A DNA stretch of 64,000 nt from an uncultured Porphyromonadaceae bacterium (lineage in GTDB: Bacteria > Bacteroidota > Bacteroidia > Bacteroidales > Muribaculaceae). Positions 53,882-63,946 of this stretch are shown here, piece after piece; position 1 is the stretch's first letter; each line of letters opens with the position of its first letter. A program made the translations under genes and the position numbers. The notes under the pieces are model-generated. The model made no database searches, was not told the DNA's origin, and saw only the letters and a list, made by a program, of their open reading frames with translations. The stretch is taken from the NCBI GenBank assembly GCA_947174995.1, contig CAMWLC010000005.1, forward strand, positions 18,122-82,121, in the 5' to 3' direction.

Positions 53882-55144
53882 CTAAAGTGAATGATGTCCT
53901 ATGTCGGTGCGGTGAAAAAGGCCCTCGGCATCCGCTTTCGCCACATTCTCGAGGGCGTTGGCATTTGCCTCGGCGAGGGTGGCTCCACGCCCCGTGACCA
54001 TTATGACGCGCCCTCCAGCGCTGATATAGCGGTCGCCGTCCCGTCGTGTACCCATGTGCCACACCCCGGGAATGTCAAGCTTTCCGAGATTGATGCCCTT
54101 GGCGTAGCTCTCGGGATAACCCTCGGCTGCGAGCACCACTCCGAGGCAGTAGTCATCGCTCCATTCGAGAGGATAATCCTTCTGTTCAAGAGCCGATTCG
54201 AAGAGGGTGTAGAGGTCGCTCTCCAGGCGGGGGAGCACCACCTCCGTCTCCGGGTCTCCGAAGCGAGCGTTGAACTCTATCACCTTCGGTCCCTCCTTCG
54301 TGAGGATAAGACCTCCGTAGAGCACCCCGGTGTAGGGTATTCCCTCTTCGGCGAGTGCGTCCGCTACGGGCTGCATGATTTTCTCAAGGGCTTCGTGCTC
54401 TATCTCGGGAGTGACGAAGGGCACGGGGCTATACGCACCCATTCCCCCGGTGTTCGGACCCTTGTCGCCGTCGAAAGCGCGCTTGTGGTCCTGGGCTATC
54501 GCCAGGGGATATACCTTACGGCCCGACACCACGCACATGAACGAGAATTCCGGACCCTCCAGGAAATCCTCCACCACTACCCTTCCCTGTCCGAAGGCTG
54601 AATCGAGGAGCATATCGCCCAGGGCCTTCTCGGCCTCCTCCATGGTTATGGCCACCACGACCCCCTTTCCGGCAGCGAGACCGTCATATTTTATGACGGC
54701 GGGAAGCGGACGGCTCTTGATGTATGCGAGGGCGGCGTCAAAGTCATCGAAGGCCTGATAGCCGGCTGTGGGTATGGCATGGCGCATCATGAGCTGCTTG
54801 GCAAACTCCTTGCTGCTCTCGATGCGGGCTCCGGCACGCGTGGGGCCGAATACGGGAATACCCGCCTCGATAAGCCCATCGGCGAGACCGGCCTCCAGGG
54901 AGGCCTCCGGACCGATAACCACCATGTCCACCCCATGATAGGATGCGAACTCCACAAGCTCCTTGACATCAGTGACCGATATGTCGACACACTCGGCCAT
55001 CTCCGTGATTCCCCCGTTGCCGGGAGCGCAGAATATCTTCCCGACTCTCGGAGAACGGGCCAGACCGTCCACTATGGCGTGGCAGCGTCCGCCGCTCCCC
55101 ACCACGAGCACTTTCTTGCCTCGGGTAATATTTTCACTACTCAT
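53882..55144 (-). CDS. purD: Phosphoribosylamine-glycine ligase (GAR synthetase)
   Basis: 420 residues, ATP-grasp enzyme. N-terminal VLVVGSGGRCHAIVDGLARS, ATP-grasp elements PAVIKYDGLAAGKGVVVA and EDFLEGPEFSFMCVV, and the metal/substrate site IEFNARFGDPETEVVLPRL. It joins glycine to phosphoribosylamine, the second step of IMP synthesis. Begins five bases after the purH stop. Confidence 0.97.
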   Translation of the reverse strand: MSSENITRGKKVLVVGSGGRCHAIVDGLARSPRVGKIFCAPGNGGITEMAECVDISVTDVKELVEFASYHGVDMVVIGPEASLEAGLADGLIEAGIPVFGPTRAGARIESSKEFAKQLMMRHAIPTAGYQAFDDFDAALAYIKSRPLPAVIKYDGLAAGKGVVVAITMEEAEKALGDMLLDSAFGQGRVVVEDFLEGPEFSFMCVVSGRKVYPLAIAQDHKRAFDGDKGPNTGGMGAYSPVPFVTPEIEHEALEKIMQPVADALAEEGIPYTGVLYGGLILTKEGPKVIEFNARFGDPETEVVLPRLESDLYTLFESALEQKDYPLEWSDDYCLGVVLAAEGYPESYAKGINLGKLDIPGVWHMGTRRDGDRYISAGGRVIMVTGRGATLAEANANALENVAKADAEGLFHRTDIGHHSL

Positions 55145-55149
55145 ACGGC

Positions 55150-56679
55150 TCAGTGCTTGAAGTGTCTCATTCCGGTGAAGAGCATCGCTATCCCCTTCTC
55201 ATTGGCCTTGCGCACGGCATCCTCGTCGCGGATGCTGCCGCCGGGCTGCACTATGGCAGCGACACCATACTTGGAAGCAAGTTCCACGGTGTCGTCAAAT
55301 GGCAGGAAACCGTCGGAGGCAAGCACGAGGCCCTCCGTGGCACCGGCCGCCTTGGCCTGTTCAAGGGCTATGTGGGCCGAGCCTACGCGGTTCATCTGTC
55401 CGGCTCCGACTCCAAGAGTCGCACCGTCTTTCACCACCACGATGGCGTTTGACTTCACATGCTTCACTATGCGCCAGCCGAAATTGAGGTCTTTCAGCTC
55501 CGAGGCGGAGGGATGACGCTCGGTGACGGTCATCTCATCCGTAATCTCAAGGGTGTGCGTGTCGGCATCCTGCACGAGCAGACCTCCGGTCACGCCCACA
55601 TACTGCTTCGTCTTGCTGTCGTCACGCTCCATGTTCACCTCCAGCAGACGGAGGTTCTTCTTGGAGGCGAGCACTTCCAAAGCCTCGGGTGTGAACGAGG
55701 GGGCCATCACGATCTCCAGGAATATAGGTTTCATCATAGCCGCCACTTCGCCAGTGAGGGGACGGTTCATGGCCACGATACCTCCGTAGATGCTCACCTT
55801 GTCGGCCTCGTAAGCCTTGCACCATGCTTCGGCGAGATCCTTCCCCTCGGCTGCTCCGCAGGGGTTCATGTGCTTGAGTCCCACGCAGAAGGGAGCGTCA
55901 AATTCCCGCACGATGCTCAGGGCGGCGTTGGCATCCTGGATATTGTTGTATGAGAGTTCCTTTCCGCCGAGCTGACGGGCGAAAGCCACTGAATAGGGCA
56001 CCTCGCGAGAGGCACGGTAGAAGGCGGCCTGCTGGTGAGGGTTCTCGCCGTAGCGAAGCCCCTGCGCCAAGTCGAAGGCCAGGAAAAGTTTTTCGTCAAG
56101 TCCTGCGGCCTTACGCATGTATGTGGCTATGTGAGAGTCATATTCGGCTGTATGCGTGTAGGCCTTGGCGGAGAGTTTGAGGCGCGTCTCGGGCAAGGTG
56201 TTGCCGGTGCGGGTAATCTCATCGATTATGCCGGCGTAGTCGTCGGGATCGCACACCACCGTTACGTCACGAAAGTTCTTGGCGGCGCTGCGAAGCATGG
56301 AGGGACCCCCTATGTCGATATTCTCCACTGCGTCCTCCATCGTCACGCCCTCCTTCGCGATGGTAGCCTCGAAGGGATAGAGATTCACGCACACCATGTC
56401 GATGGTCTCGATACCGTTTTCCTTGAGCTGGGCAAGATGCTCCTCCTTGTCACGGCGTCCGAGAAGACCGCCGTGCACCTTGGGATGCAGCGTCTTCACG
56501 CGCCCTTCGCATATTTCGGGGAATCCCGTCACGTCGCTGATATTGGTAACTTTGAGTCCCGCCTCGCGCAGGGCCGTCATGGTGCCCCCGGTGGCGATAA
56601 TCTCCCAGCCGAGATTGCTAAGGGCGGTGGCAAACTCCACCACTCCCCTCTTGTCGCTTACACTTACTAATGCTCTCAT
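55150..56679 (-). CDS. purH: Bifunctional AICAR formyltransferase / IMP cyclohydrolase
   Basis: 509 residues. N-terminal MGS-like IMP cyclohydrolase domain (about 1-195, SVSDKRGVVEFATAL, IIATGGTMTAL, GRVKTLHPKVHGGLLGRRD) and C-terminal formyltransferase with the Lys-His motif (GLKHMNPCGAA) and SDGFLPFDDTVELA. It performs the last two steps to IMP. Its ATG shares one base with the purN stop, so they are coupled; both use 10-formyl-THF. Confidence 0.98.
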   Translation of the reverse strand: MRALVSVSDKRGVVEFATALSNLGWEIIATGGTMTALREAGLKVTNISDVTGFPEICEGRVKTLHPKVHGGLLGRRDKEEHLAQLKENGIETIDMVCVNLYPFEATIAKEGVTMEDAVENIDIGGPSMLRSAAKNFRDVTVVCDPDDYAGIIDEITRTGNTLPETRLKLSAKAYTHTAEYDSHIATYMRKAAGLDEKLFLAFDLAQGLRYGENPHQQAAFYRASREVPYSVAFARQLGGKELSYNNIQDANAALSIVREFDAPFCVGLKHMNPCGAAEGKDLAEAWCKAYEADKVSIYGGIVAMNRPLTGEVAAMMKPIFLEIVMAPSFTPEALEVLASKKNLRLLEVNMERDDSKTKQYVGVTGGLLVQDADTHTLEITDEMTVTERHPSASELKDLNFGWRIVKHVKSNAIVVVKDGATLGVGAGQMNRVGSAHIALEQAKAAGATEGLVLASDGFLPFDDTVELASKYGVAAIVQPGGSIRDEDAVRKANEKGIAMLFTGMRHFKH

Positions 56680-57260
56680 TATTCTTGTTTTCCTTCTTTA
56701 CTATTGATTATGCGCGAGATGGTGTCCACGTAGAGGCGGTGTTCGGCCTGGTGTATCATGGCCTCCACCTCATCTATGTCATCCCCGTCGTATGGTACGG
56801 CGGCCTGACTCACTATGGTGCCTCCGTCGATGGTCTCGTCAATGTAATGTATCGTCACGCCGTATACCTTGACCCCGTACTCGAAGGCGTCACGGATTGC
56901 GTGCGCACCCGGGAAGGCGGGAAGCAGGGCAGGATGGATATTGAGGATTCTCCCGCCGTAGCGTCCGAGAAGCTCCTCCCCCACGATCCTCATGTATCCG
57001 GCCAGACACACCAGCTCCACACCCTCCTCGTCGAGACGGTCGGCGATCATGCGCTCGAAATCGCGCTTGCCGGCGTAATCGCGCGGACGGAACTCAAGCA
57101 CCGGGACACCCAGTCGGCGCGCACGCTCCACGACTCCGGCCCCCGGACGGTCGCATACGCACACCACCACACGCGCATCGAGTCTTCCATCGGCGCAGGA
57201 CCGGGCTATGGCCTCGAAGTTGCTCCCGCTTCCGCTTGCAAATACAGCTAAATTGGTCAT
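56679..57260 (-). CDS. purN: Phosphoribosylglycinamide formyltransferase (GART)
   Basis: 193 residues. Motifs: LAVFASGSGSNFEAI (phosphate loop), CLAGYMRIVG, the catalytic NIHPALLPAFPGAHA (Asn-x-His) and VTIHYIDETIDGGTIVSQ with the catalytic Asp. It transfers formyl from 10-formyl-THF to GAR. Located between purM and purH with tight spacing. Confidence 0.97.
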   Translation of the reverse strand: MTNLAVFASGSGSNFEAIARSCADGRLDARVVVCVCDRPGAGVVERARRLGVPVLEFRPRDYAGKRDFERMIADRLDEEGVELVCLAGYMRIVGEELLGRYGGRILNIHPALLPAFPGAHAIRDAFEYGVKVYGVTIHYIDETIDGGTIVSQAAVPYDGDDIDEVEAMIHQAEHRLYVDTISRIINSKEGKQE

Positions 57261-57289
57261 GATGTATCTTCCTGATGGGAATGTATGGT

Positions 57290-58315
57290 TTACTTTATGG
57301 TGACTCCCGAGCCTTCGGTGATTCTGCCGATGACAGAGGCCTTCTCGCCGTGAGAGGCCAGAATCTCTATCACTTTCTCGGCATCCTTCTCGCTGACGGC
57401 GAGCACCATTCCGATACCCATGTTGAAGATATTGAACATCTCGCGATGAGGCACCTTCCCGAGACGCTCCAGCATTTTGAAGACGGGAAGTATCTCCCAG
57501 CTCCCCTCCTCTATCTCAACACCCATCCCCCCTCCGAGGATACGGGGTATGTTTTCGTCAAATCCTCCGCCGGTGATGTGAGCCACACCATGCACATCCA
57601 CCTTGGAAATGACGTCGAGCACGGGCTTCACATATATTCGGGTCGGGGTGAGGAGCATCTCGCCGAGAGTGCGACCTTCGGTCTCCGGCAGCACATCGGA
57701 ATAGTCGAGTCTGTTGTCGGCCACTATCTTGCGCACGAGGCTAAAACCGTTGGAGTGTACACCCGTGGAGGGTATCCCCACGAGCACATCCCCCACGGCC
57801 ACCTTCGAGCCGTCGATTAGATTATCCTTCTCCACGGCGCCGACGGTGAATCCGGCGATGTCATACTCTCCGTCGCCATACATTCCCGGCATCTCGGCGG
57901 TCTCGCCTCCTACGAGGGCACACCCCGCCTGGCGGCATCCCTCGGCCACTCCGGCCACGATGGCCTCCACGGTCTCGGGATGGTTCTTCCCCACGGCCAC
58001 GTAGTCAAGAAACACGAGGGGTTCGGCCCCCTGCGCCAGGACATCGTTGACACACATCGCCACGGCATCGATACCGATCGTGTCATGACGGTCGGTGGCG
58101 AAGGCTATCTTGAGCTTCGTGCCCACTCCGTCCGTACCGCTGACCAGCACCGGGTGACGGTAGCCCAGGGAACCTAAATCAAACATTCCTCCGAAGGCTC
58201 CTATGCCCCCCATCATACCTTTGCGCGCCGTCGAGGCCACATGCTTCTTGATGCGGCTCACCACTTCGTAGCCCGCCTCCAGACTGACGCCGGAGTCTTC
58301 ATAACTCTTTGCCAT
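57290..58315 (-). CDS. purM: Phosphoribosylformylglycinamidine cyclo-ligase (AIR synthetase)
   Basis: 341 residues. Motifs: [58 protein letters not shown] and [16 protein letters not shown]. It closes the imidazole ring to AIR with ATP and shares the PurS/PurM fold with PurL, its upstream neighbour in the cluster. Confidence 0.98.
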   Translation of the reverse strand: MAKSYEDSGVSLEAGYEVVSRIKKHVASTARKGMMGGIGAFGGMFDLGSLGYRHPVLVSGTDGVGTKLKIAFATDRHDTIGIDAVAMCVNDVLAQGAEPLVFLDYVAVGKNHPETVEAIVAGVAEGCRQAGCALVGGETAEMPGMYGDGEYDIAGFTVGAVEKDNLIDGSKVAVGDVLVGIPSTGVHSNGFSLVRKIVADNRLDYSDVLPETEGRTLGEMLLTPTRIYVKPVLDVISKVDVHGVAHITGGGFDENIPRILGGGMGVEIEEGSWEILPVFKMLERLGKVPHREMFNIFNMGIGMVLAVSEKDAEKVIEILASHGEKASVIGRITEGSGVTIK

Positions 58316-58381
58316 GATTGGTTAAGATTATTTCGTTGTTCTTTTTTTACTGCTTTTGATTCAGTCTGCTTCCACACGCAA

Positions 58382-61300
58382 TCATTTCTTGCGGAAATAA
58401 TCGACCGCGTTGCGGAAGAGGTTCTGCTCCTTGTTGCCGGAGATGTTCTTCATCAGCCCCTCCTCATATCTCTCGCTGTGGGCCATCTTGCCGAGCACCC
58501 TCCCGTCAGGCGAGATGATACCCTCGATGGAGAGCGTCGAGCCGTTGGGATTAGCCGGAGAGGTCATGGTGGCGTTCCCCTCGGCGTCGGCATACTGGAA
58601 GGCTATCTGCCCTCCGCGCATAAGCGTCTCGGCCAAAGATGGGGAGGCCACGAATTTACCCTCGCCATGTGAGGCGGCGACACTGTGAAGGTCGCCCACA
58701 CAGAAGCCGGAGAGCCAGGGACTGGCCACAGTGCCCACACGCGTGGAGACGATCTGCGAGATATGGCGGTTGATGTCGTTGTGGAAGAGCGTGGGACTCT
58801 CCTGCGTGAGTTCCCCTATCTTTCCGAAGGGAAGCAGACCTGACTTCACGAGAGCCTGGAAACCGTTGCAGATGCCAAGCACGAGGCCTCCGCGTCCGAG
58901 CAGACGCTCTATTGCTCCCTTAACCTTGTCGTTCATGATCACGTTGGCGATCATCTTCGCGCTTCCGTCAGGCTCATCGCCCGCCGAGAAGCCGCCGGAG
59001 AAAGCGAGTATGTGGCAGACATCGATATGCTTCACCATATCGTCTATCGAACGGTCCACATCCTCTGCCGTGAGATTGCGGAACACGGTTGTCGTCACCT
59101 CCGCGCCCTCGCGGCGGAAGGCCTTCTCCATATCGTAGTCGCAGTTGGTGCCGGGGAACACGGGCAGATACACCACAGGGTGTTCGACAGCTTCGCCGGG
59201 ATAAGGTGCGAACCCAATCTTTCCTTCCGAGTTGATGCTCTCACCTTTAAGGCCGCTTCGGTCGGGGTATACGGCATTAAATTTTCCGGAATTGGCTTCG
59301 GCAAGGCGCTCTATTGAAATTTTCTCTCCGTTTACGGTCACATCGGGTGTGGAGACGGTGACTCCGAGAGTCTCCAGCCCGGGGAGTTGCAGGTCATCGT
59401 CACACTCCATGAGAATGGAGCCGTAACGCAGTCCGAAAAGGTCGTCTTCCTCTATTCGGATGTCCGCTCCCACGCGGTTGCCGAAGCTCATTTTGGCTAT
59501 GGCTTCGGCCACGCCTCCGGCCCCGATGGCGTAGGCGGCGGTGATTTTCCCATCCTTGAGGGCCTTGTGGTAGGCATCGTATGCGGTTTTGAGAGCCTCG
59601 GTGTCAGGCATACCTCCGTCAAGGGGGGTATGGCGCAGCAGCGCCACGCGGCGACTCGGGGCCTTCAGATCGGTGCCGATGACTTCGCGTGCATCCACCG
59701 GAGCTATGCCGAAGGCTATGAGCGTGGGGGGCACGCTGATGTCGGCAAATGATCCGCTCATCGAGTCCTTGCCTCCTATGGAGGGTAGTCCGAGTTCCAC
59801 CTGCATTCTCAGGGCGCCGAGCAGGGCCGCCAGGGGCTTGCCCCACGCGCGGGGAGAGGTCATTTTCTCAAAATATTCCTGATAGGAAAAGCGCATACGG
59901 CGGAAATCGGCTCCGGCGGCCACACCCTTAGCCACGGAGTCCACCACTGCGTAGGCCGCTCCATGATAAGGGCTCCACTGCGTCAGGTCGGGATTGAAAC
60001 CGAAAGCCATCATGCTGGCCGTGTTCGTACGTCTGTTGCCGACTGGAATCTTCTGCACCGACACCTGCGTTTCACTCCCCTGGGTCTTTCCGCCGAACGG
60101 CATCAGCACCGTGGAGGCCCCGATGCTGGAGTCAAACATCTCGATGAGGCCCTTCTGGGAGGTGACGTTTGGTTCTGAGAGACGGTTGAGGATACGCTCC
60201 GTGAGACCTTCTCCGGAGGGTATCCGGTCAAAGGGATGCTCCTGAGGTATGCTCCCCACGATGGCCGAGGTGTGGCGGGCGGCTCTGGCTGAGTCGATAA
60301 ACTCGCGCGAAAGGTCAGCCACGATTTCGTCACCATAGAACATGCGCATACGCCCTTTGTCCGTGACGTCCGCCACATGCGTCACCTCGAGATTCTCCTC
60401 GGCGCAATAACGGGCGAACTCCTCCATATCCTTGCGCTCCACCACTACGGACATTCGCTCCTGCGATTCGCTGATGGCGAGTTCCGTTGCATTGAGTCCG
60501 TCATATTTCACCGGCACACGGTCAAGGTATATATCCAACCCGTCGGCAAGCTCGCCGATGGCCACGCTCACGCCTCCGGCTCCGAAGTCGTTTGATTTCT
60601 TTATAAGGCGCGTCACCTCCGGACGATGGAAAAGACGCTCGATCTTGCGCTCTTCCGGTGCGTTGCCCTTCTGCACTTCGCTGCCGCACTCCTCAAGCGA
60701 GGAGGCAGTGTGCTCCTTGGACGAACCGGTGGCCCCCCCAATGCCGTCACGACCGGTGCGTCCGCCGAACATCAGGATCGCGTCTCCCGGAACAGGGCGT
60801 TCACGCCTTACGTCGGCTGCCTTCACGGCTCCGACAACGGCTCCTACTTCGAGGCGTTTGGCCACATATCCGGGGTGGAATATCTCGCGCACATGGGTGG
60901 TAGCAAGTCCTATCTGGTTGCCGTAGGAGCTGTATCCGGCCGCCGCCCGCATCGAGATGACACGCTGCGGGAGCTTCCCCTTCATGGTCTCGGACACCGG
61001 CTGCCAGATGTCGGCCGCACCGGTGACGCGCATGGCCTGATACACGTAGCTTCGGCCGCTCAGCGGATCGCGTATGGCACCTCCCAGACAAGTGGAAGCT
61101 CCGCCGAAAGGCTCTATTTCGGTTGGATGATTATGTGTCTCGTTCTTGAACTGCAGGAGCCATCTCTCGCTCTCCCCTCCCTCTATGTCCACATCAATGA
61201 AGATGGAGCAAGCATTGTTCTCCTCGCTCTGCTCGAGATCGTCGAGAAGCCCGTGGGCCTTGAGATAGCGGGCTCCGACAGTGGCGAGGTCCATGAGGCA

Positions 61301-62089
61301 GAAAGGCTTATCCGCACGGCCCAACTCGGCGCGTATGTCGCGCCACATCTGAAGGCTTTTCCTGATGTCGTCGGCCGATGCGCCCTCCTCCACTTCGATG
61401 TCGTCGAGCCGGGTCATGAATGTGGTGTGACGGCAGTGGTCGCTCCAATACGTGTCAAGGATGCGGAGCTCGGTCTCGCGCGGGTCGCGCCCCTCCTTCT
61501 TGAAATACTCCACTGTCACCATCAGGTCATCGCCGTTCATGGCAAGTCTCCTCTCCTTGCACCATGCGTCAGCCTCCCCGGGAGTGATGTCTCGGAAGCC
61601 TGTCAGCACATCCACCCTCTTCGCCTCGGCACGCTCCGGGGGAGCGAGTACGCCGAGATCTTTCTTTCGCGACTCCACGGCGTTGATCACATATCGGGCG
61701 ATTTTTTCAAGGTCGTCTGCACTCACTCCGGGATCAAACACCATCAGGCGACCGCTACGTATCTCGACCCTCGCCGAGGGGTCGATGAGGTGCACGCAGT
61801 CCACGGCGGAAGCGGCCCGCTGGTCAAACTGCCCCGGCAGATACTCCGTGGCGAGATGGGGCAGGCCTTCGAGATTGATTTCACGCATCACGGTGTCAGT
61901 GGCCGGCTCGCCGAAGACACGCATTTCAGTTTTGTCAAGAAGCTCATCGTCAAAACCGAAAAGATCATACACGCAGAGCAGGCGCAGCGTCTTGATGTCA
62001 AGACCGAGGTTGGAATTGAGCTCACGGCGCAGACTCTTGGCCTCGATGCGGTATGGCTCGTTTTTCTCGACAAATATGCGGTGGTTCAT
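58382..62089 (-). CDS. purL: Phosphoribosylformylglycinamidine synthase (single-chain FGAMS)
   Basis: 1235 residues, the large fused form. N-terminal PurS-like part, two AIR-synthase-like halves (TFMTRLDDIEVEEGA, NETHNHPTEIEPFGGASTCLGGAIRD, GIGGATGSS; second half GLPSIGGKDSMSGSF) and a C-terminal glutaminase (VFPGTNCDYDMEKAFRREGA, nucleophile Cys in LVLGICNGFQ). It converts FGAR to FGAM using glutamine and ATP. Being single-chain, no separate purQ or purS is needed. The largest antisense ORF in the track (60626-62629) is its shadow. Confidence 0.98.
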   Translation of the reverse strand: MNHRIFVEKNEPYRIEAKSLRRELNSNLGLDIKTLRLLCVYDLFGFDDELLDKTEMRVFGEPATDTVMREINLEGLPHLATEYLPGQFDQRAASAVDCVHLIDPSARVEIRSGRLMVFDPGVSADDLEKIARYVINAVESRKKDLGVLAPPERAEAKRVDVLTGFRDITPGEADAWCKERRLAMNGDDLMVTVEYFKKEGRDPRETELRILDTYWSDHCRHTTFMTRLDDIEVEEGASADDIRKSLQMWRDIRAELGRADKPFCLMDLATVGARYLKAHGLLDDLEQSEENNACSIFIDVDIEGGESERWLLQFKNETHNHPTEIEPFGGASTCLGGAIRDPLSGRSYVYQAMRVTGAADIWQPVSETMKGKLPQRVISMRAAAGYSSYGNQIGLATTHVREIFHPGYVAKRLEVGAVVGAVKAADVRRERPVPGDAILMFGGRTGRDGIGGATGSSKEHTASSLEECGSEVQKGNAPEERKIERLFHRPEVTRLIKKSNDFGAGGVSVAIGELADGLDIYLDRVPVKYDGLNATELAISESQERMSVVVERKDMEEFARYCAEENLEVTHVADVTDKGRMRMFYGDEIVADLSREFIDSARAARHTSAIVGSIPQEHPFDRIPSGEGLTERILNRLSEPNVTSQKGLIEMFDSSIGASTVLMPFGGKTQGSETQVSVQKIPVGNRRTNTASMMAFGFNPDLTQWSPYHGAAYAVVDSVAKGVAAGADFRRMRFSYQEYFEKMTSPRAWGKPLAALLGALRMQVELGLPSIGGKDSMSGSFADISVPPTLIAFGIAPVDAREVIGTDLKAPSRRVALLRHTPLDGGMPDTEALKTAYDAYHKALKDGKITAAYAIGAGGVAEAIAKMSFGNRVGADIRIEEDDLFGLRYGSILMECDDDLQLPGLETLGVTVSTPDVTVNGEKISIERLAEANSGKFNAVYPDRSGLKGESINSEGKIGFAPYPGEAVEHPVVYLPVFPGTNCDYDMEKAFRREGAEVTTTVFRNLTAEDVDRSIDDMVKHIDVCHILAFSGGFSAGDEPDGSAKMIANVIMNDKVKGAIERLLGRGGLVLGICNGFQALVKSGLLPFGKIGELTQESPTLFHNDINRHISQIVSTRVGTVASPWLSGFCVGDLHSVAASHGEGKFVASPSLAETLMRGGQIAFQYADAEGNATMTSPANPNGSTLSIEGIISPDGRVLGKMAHSERYEEGLMKNISGNKEQNLFRNAVDYFRKK

Positions 62090-62125
62090 CGCAATAATGA
62101 ATTTGTAGGAAACGAAACTATATTA

Positions 62126-62593
62126 TCAGATTTCGGACTCGAGCACTTTCCGTGCCTGCTCGGCGCGGAACTCATCGAGGGCCCCCCGCAACGTGGGGTC
62201 CGTGACGGAAAGGATGGAGACAGCGAGCAGGGCGGCGTTCTTAGCACCGTTGATACCCACCGTGGCCACGGGGATGCCCGAGGGCATCTGCACCATCGAG
62301 AGCAGCGAGTCGAGGCCTCCGAGAGCCTTGGTCATGATGGGCACGGCTATCACGGGGAGGGTGGTGAAGGCAGCCACTACACCGGCGAGATGGGCAGCAC
62401 CCCCTGCGGCGGCTATGAAGGCTGCAATGCCGCGCTCGCGGGCTCCCTCCACCCATTTCTCCAGCTCCGAGGGCGTGCGGTGGGCGCTCAGCACCCTTTT
62501 CTCATATTCCACTCCGAATTCATCCAGAGTCGAGGCGGCCGCCTCCATCACGGGCCAGTCGCTCTTCGAGCCCATCACTATTCCGATTTTCAT
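62126..62593 (-). CDS. purE: N5-carboxyaminoimidazole ribonucleotide mutase (class I PurE)
   Basis: 155 residues. Class I signatures: [19 protein letters not shown] and [14 protein letters not shown]; all typical of the bacterial mutase acting with PurK. purK is not in the window. First gene of the purE-guaA array, with its own promoter and a hairpin in the leader. Confidence 0.96.
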   Translation of the reverse strand: MKIGIVMGSKSDWPVMEAAASTLDEFGVEYEKRVLSAHRTPSELEKWVEGARERGIAAFIAAAGGAAHLAGVVAAFTTLPVIAVPIMTKALGGLDSLLSMVQMPSGIPVATVGINGAKNAALLAVSILSVTDPTLRGALDEFRAEQARKVLESEI

Positions 62594-62648
62594 AATATTT
62601 ATGTCGTTTTATTTTATTTGTCCGGTTGAATATACAATAAATAATTAT

Positions 62649-62679
62649 GGCCGCCAACCATCTTTCATGGTTGGCGGCC
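62649..62679 (-). promoter_or_regulatory. Leader hairpin upstream of purE (possible attenuator)
   Basis: Perfect 13-bp stem GGCCGCCAACCAT/ATGGTTGGCGGCC with a 5-base loop, downstream of the purE promoter and 56 bases before the start codon. On the minus strand it is followed by ATAATTATTTATTG. It may instead terminate pyrB read-through. Confidence 0.5.
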
Positions 62680-62757
62680 ACGTTTTATCATTGAGATATG
62701 TTTCGGGGTTTACTCATCATATTTGCTGGTTCACCTTTCGGTTATCAATATCCGGTG

Positions 62758-62765
62758 CAAAATTA
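62758..62765 (-). promoter_or_regulatory. Promoter of the purine cluster
   Basis: Minus-strand TAATTTTG matches TAnnTTTG with TTG 20 bases upstream; leader of about 155 nt to purE. The gap 62594-62835 has no gene. Confidence 0.55.
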
Positions 62766-62835
62766 CAATTTTTTTTTGTGTTGCACAACATATTTCGCTC
62801 ACTTCTCCGAAAATTTCCGAAAAAGTGAGAGTCCG

Positions 62836-63924
62836 TCACAGCTTCGGCTTGGATTCGCAGTACACGCAGCGCCACTGCCCCGGAGTGTCGGCCGAGGGGC
62901 GGAAGAGGGTATCCACGTTCTCCATGTTCGAGATGCAGCGGCGGTTGCTGCACACGTGGCGGTTGCGCACGGCGTCCTCCGGCACGAGACTGCTGTTGTG
63001 CTCCGGATCATCTGCCCATTCGAGAAGCCTTGAGATCAGGGCCATGCGCACGAACTTGCCGTTTTCTACCTGGCGGAAATAAGCGGCGCGGGGGTCGTCG
63101 TCCACCTCGACGGTGATTTCGTTGACGCGGGGCAGTGGATGCAGCACGGTCATCTCCTTGCGCGCCAGCTTCATCTTCTCGGCATCGAGTATGAAGCTGT
63201 CTTTCAGACGGTCATACTCATCCTCGTCGAGGAATCGCTCCTTCTGCACGCGGGTCATGTAGAGCACGTCAAGCTCTCCCATCACCTCCTCCATCGATTT
63301 CACCTCCTTGTAGGGGATGCCGTTGAGCTCGCACACCTCATACTTCATATAGTCGGGGAGCTTCAGCTGGTCGGGGGCGATGAGTATGACCTTTACATCC
63401 TTGTAGCGGGCCAGGGCCTTGATAAGGGAGTGGACGGTGCGTCCGAAGCGCAGGTCGCCGCAGAAGCCTATGGTTATGCCGTCGATATGCCCTATCTCGC
63501 GGCGTATGGTCAGCAGGTCGGTGAGGGTCTGCGTGGGATGGGCGTGAGAGCCGTCGCCGGCGTTGATCACCGGCACACGGGCGTTCATGGCGGCCACGAG
63601 CGCGGCCCCCTCTTCGTAATGACGCATGGCGATGACGTCGGCGAAACAGGAAATGACCTTCGTTGTGTCGGCACAGGTCTCCCCCTTGCTCACGGATGAG
63701 CTCTTGGCGTCGGAAAACCCGAGCACGTTGCCTCCCAGTTCCATCATGGCCGAGGTGAAGCTCAGGCGCGTGCGGGTGGAGGGTTCGTAGAAGAGAGTGG
63801 CGAGTTTGAGCCCCTTGCACACTTCGGAATACTTCTTGCGGTCGGCGATTATGTCGAGCGCGAGGTCAAGGATGGAGTCAAGTTCCTCCTTCGTGAGGTC
63901 GGTGGGATCTATGAGATGCTTCAT
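62836..63924 (-). CDS. pyrB: Aspartate carbamoyltransferase with fused PyrI-type zinc module
   Basis: 362 residues. The catalytic chain (to about 303) has [12 protein letters not shown] (carbamoyl phosphate site), [24 protein letters not shown] and HPLPRVNEI. It forms carbamoyl-aspartate, the first committed step of pyrimidine synthesis. The last ~55 residues are extra: Cys325-x4-Cys330-x22-Cys353-x2-Cys356, matching the zinc-binding domain of the regulatory chain PyrI (Cys-x4-Cys-x23-Cys-x2-Cys in E. coli). PyrI's nucleotide-binding domain is absent. Start lies 23 bases from repeat copy C. Confidence 0.95.
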   Translation of the reverse strand: MKHLIDPTDLTKEELDSILDLALDIIADRKKYSEVCKGLKLATLFYEPSTRTRLSFTSAMMELGGNVLGFSDAKSSSVSKGETCADTTKVISCFADVIAMRHYEEGAALVAAMNARVPVINAGDGSHAHPTQTLTDLLTIRREIGHIDGITIGFCGDLRFGRTVHSLIKALARYKDVKVILIAPDQLKLPDYMKYEVCELNGIPYKEVKSMEEVMGELDVLYMTRVQKERFLDEDEYDRLKDSFILDAEKMKLARKEMTVLHPLPRVNEITVEVDDDPRAAYFRQVENGKFVRMALISRLLEWADDPEHNSSLVPEDAVRNRHVCSNRRCISNMENVDTLFRPSADTPGQWRCVYCESKPKL

Positions 63925-63946
63925 TGTTTTGGAGATAAGTAGTTCT

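Noticed and set aside
60626-62629. 667-aa plus-strand ORF opposite purL and purE
   Set aside because: Antisense shadow caused by high GC and codon bias; purL and purE are certain on the other strand.
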